Both the position numbers and the translations under genes were made by a program. A model generated the notes under the pieces. It saw nothing but the letters and a program-made list of their open reading frames with translations. It did no database searches and was not told where the DNA came from. Shown here one piece after another: positions 13,417 through 18,847 of a DNA stretch of 18,847 bases. The first letter of the stretch is position 1. Each line of letters starts with the position of its first letter. Source of the stretch: CAVSWN01 sp046728115 (GTDB lineage Bacteria; Acidobacteriota; Vicinamibacteria; Vicinamibacterales; CAVVIG01); contig JBKPDW010000473.1 in the NCBI GenBank assembly GCA_046728115.1, positions 1 to 18,847 of the forward strand, in the 5' to 3' direction.

Positions 13417-15801
13417 ATGAGATTGAGTCTCAATTTCAGATATCTGGTCCGTCGAGCTGTCATCGGCGTCTTTACCTCAACAATCCTCACGCCCGTCGCC
13501 GCAAGCCTCGCCCTTGCCCAGGGCGCGTCCGAGCCCTCTGGCAGTGACCCGCACTTCGTCCTTCGTGGACACGTCGTCGACGTGATGCATGCGCCGATCG
13601 TCGGCGCCCGCGTTTCGGTGGCATCCGAAGGCGGACCGGCAGTCGCTACGACTGTTTCGGACCAGCACGGCGATTTCAGCGTGGCCCTCGAGGTCGGCCG
13701 CGTCACCCTCACGATCGCTGCCGACGGATTCGTCGCAGCGTCCCTATCGATCGTCGCACCGAAAACAGGCGCCGATGAGCGGGCGTTCGTGCTGCAGGTA
13801 GACGGCATTCGAGAGACCGTGAGCGTCGCCGCTCCCGCCGGCTACGAGATGACGGCGATCAGCAGCAGCACGAAATCGAACACCCCGCTCCGCGACGTGC
13901 CGCAATCGATCACCGTCGTGACGAAGGAATTGATCCGCGATCAGCAGATGACGAGCATTGCCGACGTGGTCCGCTACGTGCCGGGCATCATGTCGCACCA
14001 GGGCGAAAACAACCGCGATCAGCTGGTCATTCGCGGCAACAACTCGTCGGCGGATTTCTTTCTCGATGGCGTGCGCGACGACGTGCAGTACTACCGTGAC
14101 TTGTACAACCTCGATCGCGTCGAGGCGCTGAAGGGTCCCAACGCGATGATCTTCGGGCGCGGCGGGGGCGGCGGGGTCGTGAACCGTGTGAGCAAGGCCG
14201 CGGATTTCCTACCTATTCACGAGTTCACGCTTCTGGGGGGATCCTTCGGCCACAAACGGCTCGCCGCGGATGTCGATCGGCCGCTCGGCAACACCGTCGC
14301 GTTCCGCGTGAACGGCGTATACGAGAACTCGGACAGCTTCCGGCAATACGTGAACCTGGAGCGGTACGGCATCGCTCCGACGCTGACGTTTGCGCCCAAT
14401 CAGCAGACAAGAGTCACCGTCGGCTACGAGCACTTCCGCGACAATCGCGTGGCCGACCGCGGCGTTCCGTCGTTCCAAGGACTGCCGTCCACGCCGAGCG
14501 TGTCCACGTATTTTGGCAACCCGTCCGAGAGCTCGGTGAACGCTCGCGTCGACGCGGCGTCGGCAACGATCGACCGTCAGGCGGGCAATTGGAATCTTCA
14601 TAACCGGACACTGATTGGCGGCTACGAGCGCGCCTACCAGAATTTCGTGCCTGGCGCCGTGACCGCGGACAAGACGCAGGTGTCGCTCTCGGCGTACAAC
14701 AACGACACGGACCGTGTGAACGTTTTCAACCAGACCGATATCACGTACACCGCGTGGACCGGGCCTGTCGGCCACACATTGCTGGGCGGCGCTGAAGTCG
14801 GCCGCCAGTTCACCGACAACTTCCGCAACACGGGATTCTTCAACAACTCGGCGTTGACGATTCTTGTGCCCTACAACGCCCCGACCATCAGGACGCCCGT
14901 CACCTTCAGGCAGAGCGTCACCGACGCCGACAATCATCTTCGGGCGTCGGTCGGTGCGGTGTACGGACAGGACCGGATCGAGCTCTCGCGCATCGTCCAG
15001 GTGTTGGCTGGCCTGCGCTTCGATGCATTCACGTTGCAGTATCACAACAATCGAAACGGCGACGACCTCAGCCGCACCGATCATCTGGTTTCGCCGCGCT
15101 TCGGCGTCGTGATCAAGCCGACCTCGCCGCTGTCGCTCTACGGCAGTTACACCGTCTCCTATCTGCCGAGCTCAGGCGATCAGTTTTCTTCGCTCACGGT
15201 CGTCACCGAACAGGTCAAGCCGGAGAAGTTCGAGAATTACGAGTTTGGGGCGAAATGGGATCTCGTACGCGGGCTCGCGCTGACGACGGCCCTGTATCGG
15301 CTGGACCGAACCAACACGCGATCCAACGACCCCAACGATCCCACGCGGATTGTGCAGACCGGCAGTCAGCGCACCAACGGGATCGAACTGGGAGTCAACG
15401 GGCGTGTGACTCAGGCGTGGCAGATTGCCGGAGGCTACGCATATCAGGATGCGTTCGTGACGAGCGCCACGATAGCGGCTCGCGCCGGAGCGCAGGTGGC
15501 CCAGGTACCGCATCACACGCTGTCGCTGTGGAACGCGTATCAGATCAATCCGAGGCTGGGCGCTGGTCTCGGCATCGTGCATCGCACTGACATGTTCGCG
15601 GGGATCGACAACACCGTGACGTTACCGGGCTACATCGACGTCGACGCCGCCGTGTACCTCGCGCTGACGACGAAGCTTCGCCTGCAGGGCAACATCGAGA
15701 ATCTCTTCGATCGCACGTACTACGTCAACGCCGACAACAACAACAACATCTCTCCCGGCTCGCCGCGCGCGATCCGGGTGTCGTTGATCGCGAGGTTCTA
15801 G
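13417..15801 (+). CDS. TonB-dependent outer-membrane receptor (siderophore-receptor-like)
   Basis: 794-aa outer-membrane receptor that would take up a ligand using TonB energy. Residues 1-~35 form a signal peptide (ending SLALAQG). Residues ~46-125 are a carboxypeptidase-regulatory-like beta domain (LRGHVVDVMHAPIVGARVSV), an extension seen in receptors of Acidobacteriota and Bacteroidota. A TonB-box-like ETVSVAA lies at 133-139. The plug spans about 155-265, with VPQSITVVTKELI, DVVRYVPGI, VIRGNNSSADFFLDGVRDD and RVEALKGPNAMIFGRGG, a pattern typical of the FhuA/FepA-like siderophore group. The rest is a barrel with aromatic strands, ending ARF with a terminal Phe as expected for outer-membrane insertion. 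A single gene with no siderophore synthesis or ABC importer nearby, so the ligand is inferred from family only. Confidence 0.93.
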   Translation: MRLSLNFRYLVRRAVIGVFTSTILTPVAASLALAQGASEPSGSDPHFVLRGHVVDVMHAPIVGARVSVASEGGPAVATTVSDQHGDFSVALEVGRVTLTIAADGFVAASLSIVAPKTGADERAFVLQVDGIRETVSVAAPAGYEMTAISSSTKSNTPLRDVPQSITVVTKELIRDQQMTSIADVVRYVPGIMSHQGENNRDQLVIRGNNSSADFFLDGVRDDVQYYRDLYNLDRVEALKGPNAMIFGRGGGGGVVNRVSKAADFLPIHEFTLLGGSFGHKRLAADVDRPLGNTVAFRVNGVYENSDSFRQYVNLERYGIAPTLTFAPNQQTRVTVGYEHFRDNRVADRGVPSFQGLPSTPSVSTYFGNPSESSVNARVDAASATIDRQAGNWNLHNRTLIGGYERAYQNFVPGAVTADKTQVSLSAYNNDTDRVNVFNQTDITYTAWTGPVGHTLLGGAEVGRQFTDNFRNTGFFNNSALTILVPYNAPTIRTPVTFRQSVTDADNHLRASVGAVYGQDRIELSRIVQVLAGLRFDAFTLQYHNNRNGDDLSRTDHLVSPRFGVVIKPTSPLSLYGSYTVSYLPSSGDQFSSLTVVTEQVKPEKFENYEFGAKWDLVRGLALTTALYRLDRTNTRSNDPNDPTRIVQTGSQRTNGIELGVNGRVTQAWQIAGGYAYQDAFVTSATIAARAGAQVAQVPHHTLSLWNAYQINPRLGAGLGIVHRTDMFAGIDNTVTLPGYIDVDAAVYLALTTKLRLQGNIENLFDRTYYVNADNNNNISPGSPRAIRVSLIARF
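13418..13438. promoter_or_regulatory. 21-bp palindrome across the TonB-receptor start codon
   Basis: An inverted repeat with 10-bp arms around a central T and only one mismatched pair; the core ATTGAG-T-CTCAAT (13423-13435) is perfect. The outer TGA...TCA symmetry is reminiscent of Fur-type boxes, and siderophore receptors are commonly Fur targets. It begins one base into the ATG at 13417, so it could act as a downstream operator or as an RNA hairpin hiding the start. Confidence 0.45.
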
Positions 15802-15815
15802 AACGCCAGGAGCGG

Positions 15816-16043
15816 CTATTCCTTGATGATGCGCGCGATGTGTTCGCCATTTCGCTCGGCGCGAAAGTCGCGGGTCACGATCAGTCGCTCGCTGAAGCCC
15901 ATTTCACGCGCCAGTTGATCGATGTCGCCCTTGAGCAGCTTGAGCAGACGCGGATGGTTGCCTTCAGCCCGGAACTTGGCCTCGTTCGCGCACAGCGACA
16001 TCAATCGCTGCCATTGCACGTCGAGTAGCGTCTGCTTCGACAT
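15816..16043 (-). CDS. Small hypothetical protein
   Basis: 75 aa from the ATG at 16043; a further in-frame ATG at 16073 would add ten residues. It starts MSKQTLLDVQWQRLMSLCAN and is predicted largely alpha-helical, with amphipathic segments (HPRLLKLLKGDIDQLAREMG) and a basic middle. No signal peptide, membrane segment or known motif is recognised, and no clear Shine-Dalgarno is seen. It converges with the TonB-receptor gene, whose stop is only 14 bp away, and lies downstream of another small minus-strand gene. Coding is supported by GC-rich third positions and a coherent protein-like sequence, but the product is unknown. Confidence 0.6.
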   Translation of the reverse strand: MSKQTLLDVQWQRLMSLCANEAKFRAEGNHPRLLKLLKGDIDQLAREMGFSERLIVTRDFRAERNGEHIARIIKE

Positions 16044-16154
16044 GGCCGGGGATGATGTCCATTGTAGCGGCACCCGCGGCGGCGGTCTCCCGCGGTCGAA
16101 GCGAGCGTTGACCGAGAGATCTCGAGAAAACTGGGGACAAAAAGCAATCTTTGA

Positions 16155-16400
16155 TTACATCGACTGTTGCTCGTATGTTTTCAATCGGCAGCGCACGTAG
16201 GCATCGTGCTGGAGGCGAATCAACAATCCGGCACGCAAGAGCGCATTCAGCACGGCATCACACCGGCCGGCATCCAGCCCGCTGATTTCGGTGGCTCTGG
16301 ACACACTGATCTGATCACCCGGCGCCATCGCCAGCAGATATTCCTGCAGCTTGTCGAATCCGGCCTCCACCGCGGCGGACCTGGTCACTCTCGTCCTCAT
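16155..16400 (-). CDS. Small winged-helix-like protein
   Basis: 81 aa from the ATG at 16400, which has AGGA a few bases upstream; the frame is open further up but that part looks non-coding. The segment KLQEYLLAMAPGDQISVSRA then TEISGLDAGRCDAVLNALLR then AGLLIRLQHDAYVR reads as helix, helix-turn-helix and a beta wing, as in small winged-helix DNA-binding proteins. It could be a transcriptional regulator, perhaps of the divergent gene at 16575, but no specific family is recognised. Confidence 0.6.
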   Translation of the reverse strand: MRTRVTRSAAVEAGFDKLQEYLLAMAPGDQISVSRATEISGLDAGRCDAVLNALLRAGLLIRLQHDAYVRCRLKTYEQQSM

Positions 16401-16550
16401 AATCCTGTTGCTCTCTCCGATCCTGGCGACTTCAAGCAACGTGCCGCCGCTGGCATCGTGCAGGCGCGTGCGGGGGCGGTTCGATTGTCGGCAAAACGAA
16501 CATCGACGTGCGTAATTACACACCGCGGGCCGGGATCTCTACCGCATCCG

Positions 16551-16570
16551 TATAATGCGCCTCGGGAGGA
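16551..16570 (+). promoter_or_regulatory. -10 box and Shine-Dalgarno of the DUF4188 gene
   Basis: A perfect TATAAT lies at 16551-16556, with no convincing -35 box. A strong Shine-Dalgarno GGGAGGA at 16564-16570 follows, 4 nt before the ATG at 16575. This implies a very short 5' leader of about 12 nt. Confidence 0.5.
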
Positions 16571-16574
16571 AGCC

Positions 16575-17078
16575 ATGACCGTCGACCGCCGTACCGTTGA
16601 CCTTACCCAGTACCCGGATCTGGTCGTCATCTACCTGGGCATGCGAGTCAACGCCTTTTTTGGATTGAAGACCCTTCTGGGTCTAGGACCGCAAATCAAA
16701 GGATCGGTTGCCGCCAAGCCGGATGGGCTTCTCCTGCATGAAGACCTGATTTTTTCGCTCGTTCCCGTTCACGCCGGCATGCGGCAGTACTGGCGCGACT
16801 GGGAGTCCCTGGAGCGATGGGCGCATTCCGAGCCGCATCGCCTCTGGTGGCAGAAGTTCCTGAAGGATTCCGGTGGGACCGGTTTCTGGCACGAGACGTA
16901 CTTCATGCGCGGCGGGATGGAATCGATCTACGACGACATGCCCAAACCGATCGGCATGTTGAATTTTGCGCCCGTGAAGCCGGCGCGCGGTCCGATGTTC
17001 TCAGCGCGTACGCGCGCCGCGCGAGCCGGCGACGTGCCAGCGGCGGTTGTTCCCGAGCACGATCTCTACGGCAATTGA
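16575..17078 (+). CDS. DUF4188 (monooxygenase-like) family protein
   Basis: 167 aa. The frame is open far upstream, but the ATG at 16575 has a strong Shine-Dalgarno and matches the family's usual start. Family signatures are VVIYLGMRVNAFFGLKTLL near the N-terminus, MRQYWRDWESLERWAHSEPH in the middle, and GFWHETYFMRGGMESIYDDMP followed by IGMLNFAPV. These match the DUF4188 family as remembered, which is annotated monooxygenase-like on ferredoxin-like (dimeric alpha/beta barrel) fold grounds; the reaction is not established. The gene abuts tadA, with no gap between its stop and the next GTG, so they are probably co-transcribed. Confidence 0.78.
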   Translation: MTVDRRTVDLTQYPDLVVIYLGMRVNAFFGLKTLLGLGPQIKGSVAAKPDGLLLHEDLIFSLVPVHAGMRQYWRDWESLERWAHSEPHRLWWQKFLKDSGGTGFWHETYFMRGGMESIYDDMPKPIGMLNFAPVKPARGPMFSARTRAARAGDVPAAVVPEHDLYGN

Positions 17079-17081
17079 GTG

Positions 17082-17540
17082 ATGTTCTTCGACGAGCTGA
17101 TGGACGCCGCGCTCGAGGAGGCGCATCGCGCCCGGGACGCCGGCGAGGTGCCGATCGGCGCCGTCGTCTCGCTCGACGATGCCATCGTCGGCCGCGGATT
17201 CAATCAGCCAATCACCTCGGGCGATCCGACCGCGCATGCGGAAATCGTGGCGATTCGGGACGCCGCGCGCCGCGTGGGTAACTACCGCCTGCCAGGAGCC
17301 GTTGTCTGCGTGACGATCGAGCCGTGTCTGATGTGCGTGGGTGCGCTCGTCCACGCGCGGATCGCGACGCTGGTGTACGGAGCCGTCGAGCCCAAGACGG
17401 GCGCCGTCATCTCGACCGTTCGTGCCCTGAGTCTGCCCGGGCACAACCATCAGGTCGAGATCGTCTCGAACGTGCGCGACGAGGAATGCCGGGCCCTGAT
17501 GCAGGCGTTTTTCCTTGCGCGGCGCCCTGGTCGCACGTAG
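17082..17540 (+). CDS. tadA: tRNA adenosine(34) deaminase TadA
   Basis: Zinc-dependent deaminase that converts A34 to inosine in the wobble position of tRNA-Arg(ACG), in the cytoplasm. 152 aa from the ATG at 17082; a GTG at 17079 directly after the upstream stop would add one residue. Zn-binding and catalytic residues are present: His-Ala-Glu in TAHAEIVAIR (His52, Glu54 from the ATG) and the Cys pair in PCLMCVGAL (Cys82, Cys85). The TadA-like YGAVEPKTGAV follows, as do the N-terminal GEVPIGAVVSLDD and GNYRLPGAVVCVTIEPC. Length is typical. TadA is favoured over guanine or cytosine deaminases by these motifs. It follows the DUF4188 gene and precedes tRNA-Ser by 198 bp. Confidence 0.92.
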   Translation: MFFDELMDAALEEAHRARDAGEVPIGAVVSLDDAIVGRGFNQPITSGDPTAHAEIVAIRDAARRVGNYRLPGAVVCVTIEPCLMCVGALVHARIATLVYGAVEPKTGAVISTVRALSLPGHNHQVEIVSNVRDEECRALMQAFFLARRPGRT

Positions 17541-17576
17541 GCGGTACGACGATCGACGGGGGAGCTCGCGGAGATC

Positions 17577-17642
17577 GCTGAACCCTGGTTTTTCCCAAGG
17601 CCTTCGCTTGCGAGGGAATCGCCGATAATGTCCGGGTTCAGC
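17577..17642. repeat. 9-bp inverted repeat upstream of tRNA-Ser
   Basis: GCTGAACCC (17577-17585) and GGGTTCAGC (17634-17642) are perfectly complementary, 48 nt apart. Inside is a smaller imperfect hairpin (CCTTCGC...GCGAGG, about 17600-17615). The structure lies in the 198-bp gap between tadA and the tRNA, just before a -10-like TATAAT. No long T-run follows, so it is not a clear terminator. Confidence 0.5.
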
Positions 17643-17661
17643 CGAAGCTCGCGGTCGCAGC

Positions 17662-17667
17662 TATAAT
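17662..17667 (+). promoter_or_regulatory. -10 box, likely tRNA-Ser promoter
   Basis: A perfect TATAAT about 72 nt before the mature tRNA. No good -35 is visible at the normal spacing; TTCAGC at 17637-17642 would need a 19-bp spacer. The predicted leader would be about 64 nt and removed during tRNA processing. Confidence 0.4.
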
Positions 17668-17738
17668 CAGGGGTCGGGCCGCCGCTCGTTTTCGGCGGGC
17701 GGGCGGTCGGGCACGTTTGATCCGCGACCTTCCTCACC

Positions 17739-17829
17739 GGAGAGGTACCGAAGTGGTCGTAACGGGGGCGCCTCGAAAGCGTCTTGTCCCGTAAGGGGCA
17801 CGTGGGTTCGAATCCCACCCTCTCCGCCA
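17739..17829 (+). tRNA. tRNA-Ser(CGA)
   Basis: 91 nt including encoded CCA. The acceptor stem GGAGAGG (17739-17745) pairs with CCTCTCC (17819-17825), followed by discriminator G and CCA. The anticodon loop CTCGAAA, closed by GGCGC/GCGTC, places the anticodon CGA at 17774-17776, reading serine UCG codons. The T arm GTGGG-TTCGAAT-CCCAC is at 17802-17818. The long variable arm between the anticodon and T stems is expected for a class II serine tRNA. Confidence 0.96.
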
Positions 17830-17878
17830 ACTCCCTCACCTTCAGTTCGGTCGTTGGCGGCTCGGGCCGGTTCGCGCG

Positions 17879-18337
17879 TCAGCGCCGTGCGCCGCCCGCT
17901 AGCGGCAGCCGGGTCTGTTCCGAGTCTTCAACGTCTACGGTCAATCGCTTTCCGAGGACGCGAAATGCCGCTTCGAGCTGCTCGAGTTTCGAGCCATGCG
18001 TCATCTCGAGGAGTCGATCGACTTGCGGCAGATGCCAGTCGAGACGACGCGCAAGTTCCGCTTTCCCGACCTTCGCGTCGCGCATCGCTTCGTAAAGCCG
18101 GACTTTCGCTTCAATCAGCGCCGGCATCATGACTCTAAATTTTGATCGCTTGGCCGATGGCCGAGGGATCGGACGCTTGTCTTTGATATACGCGTCGATC
18201 ACCGTGGCGAGCGCGTCCTCCGCGCGGGCCAACGCCTCGTCCTTCGTCTCGCCGAACGTGTGGGCCTCCGGAAAGTCAGGAAAGCTGACGAGAATCGTGT
18301 CGTTGTCGTCGCGTTCGAGGGTGACGGGATAATCCAT
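17879..18337 (-). CDS. hicB: HicB antitoxin with C-terminal helix-turn-helix
   Basis: 152-aa antitoxin that neutralises HicA and represses the hicAB promoter. The ATG at 18337 has a strong AGGGAGGG Shine-Dalgarno (complement of 18343-18350), better than anything visible before hicA, so antitoxin should be translated efficiently. Residues 1-~55 form the HicB partial RNase-H-like domain (VSFPDFPEAHTFGETKDEAL, ...VIDAYIKDKRPIPRPS). Residues ~80-135 form a helix-turn-helix DNA-binding domain (KAELARRLDWHLPQVDRLLE). The gene lies 38 bp downstream of hicA in one operon, and its end is 50 bp from the tRNA-Ser 3' end on the opposite strand. Confidence 0.92.
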   Translation of the reverse strand: MDYPVTLERDDNDTILVSFPDFPEAHTFGETKDEALARAEDALATVIDAYIKDKRPIPRPSAKRSKFRVMMPALIEAKVRLYEAMRDAKVGKAELARRLDWHLPQVDRLLEMTHGSKLEQLEAAFRVLGKRLTVDVEDSEQTRLPLAGGARR

Positions 18338-18375
18338 GTTGACCCTCCCTGGTCTGTTTGGATCGAACCGTCGGA

Positions 18376-18558
18376 CTATTTCAGGCCGAGGTCTTTCTTG
18401 ATGCGATTGACAAGCCCGGTGCCCAACTCCTTTCCCTTGCCGTGCATCGGTAGCACCGACATCAGCGCGCCGCGTCGGACGATCAGGTGTCCGCCATGGC
18501 CGGGTTCAAACGTGCAGTCTTGCTTCTGCAACCACCGTTTGAACTCTTGGCTGGTCAC
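18376..18558 (-). CDS. hicA: HicA mRNA interferase toxin
   Basis: 60-aa toxin of a type II system; HicA proteins are ribosome-independent mRNA interferases with a dsRBD-like fold. A TTG at 18573 would extend the frame, but the GTG at 18558 aligns the N-terminus (VTSQEFKRWLQKQ) with the usual MKSSEF-type HicA start and coincides with the predicted transcription start. The catalytic His motif is GHGGHLIV, and the C-terminal PMHGKGKELGTGLVNRIKKD is typical. It appears intact. Gene order hicA-hicB with both reading leftwards is the normal arrangement. Confidence 0.9.
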   Translation of the reverse strand: MTSQEFKRWLQKQDCTFEPGHGGHLIVRRGALMSVLPMHGKGKELGTGLVNRIKKDLGLK

Positions 18559-18564
18559 AAAACG

Positions 18565-18605
18565 AGGATACAACAGTTGTGTTTTGTGGTCAACATAACT
18601 GTTGT
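18565..18605 (-). promoter_or_regulatory. hicAB promoter with two operator-like palindromes
   Basis: On the minus strand a -35 TTGACC (18593-18588) and a -10 TATCCT (18570-18565) are separated by exactly 17 bp. The expected transcript start falls at the hicA GTG (18558), so the mRNA looks leaderless. A perfect palindrome ACAACAGTTGT (18570-18580) sits in the spacer beside the -10. A near copy, ACAACAGTTAT on the minus strand (18595-18605), sits just upstream of the -35, 25 bp away centre to centre. These are good candidates for HicB binding. Confidence 0.7.
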
Positions 18606-18847
18606 GTCTCGGCCGATTGGAGCTAAGGCCTCAATGGACTCGAGCAAAAGCGACAGCTGGCCCACGTCCGGTCCGTTCGAGATGCCGCGCACTCGGGAAA
18701 CGGAACAGGTTCAGGGCAGACCTGCATTTGAAGCCGGGTGATGCGCTGCAACAATTTGCTCGCTATCGAATCTCAGCGGTGCGTGCAACAGCGTGCAAGG
18801 CGCCACGGCATCGCTGGCATTGACGGCATGGGTGGCATTGTGGAATC
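18606..18847. other. Unassigned region at the right edge
   Basis: No convincing gene is seen on either strand in these 242 bp; short open frames lack start signals and family resemblance. Two direct copies of GCGTGCAA occur at 18781-18788 and 18791-18798. A 9-bp-period repeat runs from 18807 to the end, with GGCAT at 18807, 18816, 18825 and 18834. It is cut by the window end, so it could be the start of a longer repeat or of a Gly-rich coding repeat (GIA-GID-GMG-GIV on the plus strand). Confidence 0.4.

Noticed and set aside
16120..16150. Possible REP-transposase (RAYT)-associated remnant around ACTGGGGACAAAAAG
   Set aside because: It only loosely resembles such elements; there is no hairpin pair or transposase fragment to support it.
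18487..18823. Plus-strand short frames opposite and beyond hicA
   Set aside because: One is antisense to hicA and its promoter, the other has no start signal; no family resemblance.
18807..18847. Possible CRISPR-like array
   Set aside because: The units are 9 bp with no spacers, far shorter than CRISPR repeats, and no cas genes are present.

Overview
The window is 18.8 kb of GC-rich bacterial chromosome at the edge of a contig. Its first 26 bases are a Nextera (Tn5) sequencing adapter, so the left end is an assembly end and the first gene is truncated there. The organism is most likely a GC-rich, Gram-negative environmental bacterium. The evidence is an outer-membrane TolC channel, a TonB-dependent receptor carrying a carboxypeptidase-regulatory-like N-terminal domain, a PEGA-domain protein and YncE-type beta-propellers. 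This mix recalls Acidobacteriota (Vicinamibacteria-like), but that is an inference from gene style; no rRNA or taxonomic marker is present.

Layout, left to right. (1) 27-4044: a truncated YncE-like propeller, a Kef-type cation/proton antiporter with an RCK (TrkA-N) domain, and a second, complete YncE-like propeller. (2) 3046-9985: a four-gene operon of propeller, TolC-family channel, periplasmic adaptor and RND pump. Two of its junctions are 4-bp GTGA stop/start overlaps. A candidate promoter carrying an 11-bp-spaced direct repeat lies just upstream. (3) 9959-10035: an array of degenerate 7-bp repeats covering the end of the pump gene and the gap after it. (4) 10054-12228: an OmpR-type response regulator and a HisKA sensor kinase, probably controlling the efflux operon. 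(5) 12197-13090 (minus): an exported Tyr/Pro-rich PEGA protein whose 3' end overlaps the kinase gene by 32 bp. (6) 13417-15801: a TonB-dependent, siderophore-receptor-like protein behind a regulatory region with three ACATTT repeats and a 21-bp palindrome at the start codon. (7) 15816-16400 (minus): two small genes, one resembling a winged helix. (8) 16575-17540: a DUF4188 protein and tRNA adenosine deaminase TadA. (9) 17739-17829: tRNA-Ser(CGA). (10) 17879-18558 (minus): a HicAB toxin-antitoxin pair with a readable leaderless promoter and two operator-like palindromes. (11) 18606-18847: no gene recognised; it ends in a 9-bp-period repeat cut by the window edge.

The most coherent unit is the propeller-TolC-adaptor-RND operon followed by its own two-component system. 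The propeller gene is translationally coupled to the outer-membrane channel, which suggests an exported beta-propeller working with a tripartite envelope exporter. Substrate and signal cannot be read from the sequence. No CRISPR array, prophage or complete insertion sequence was seen.
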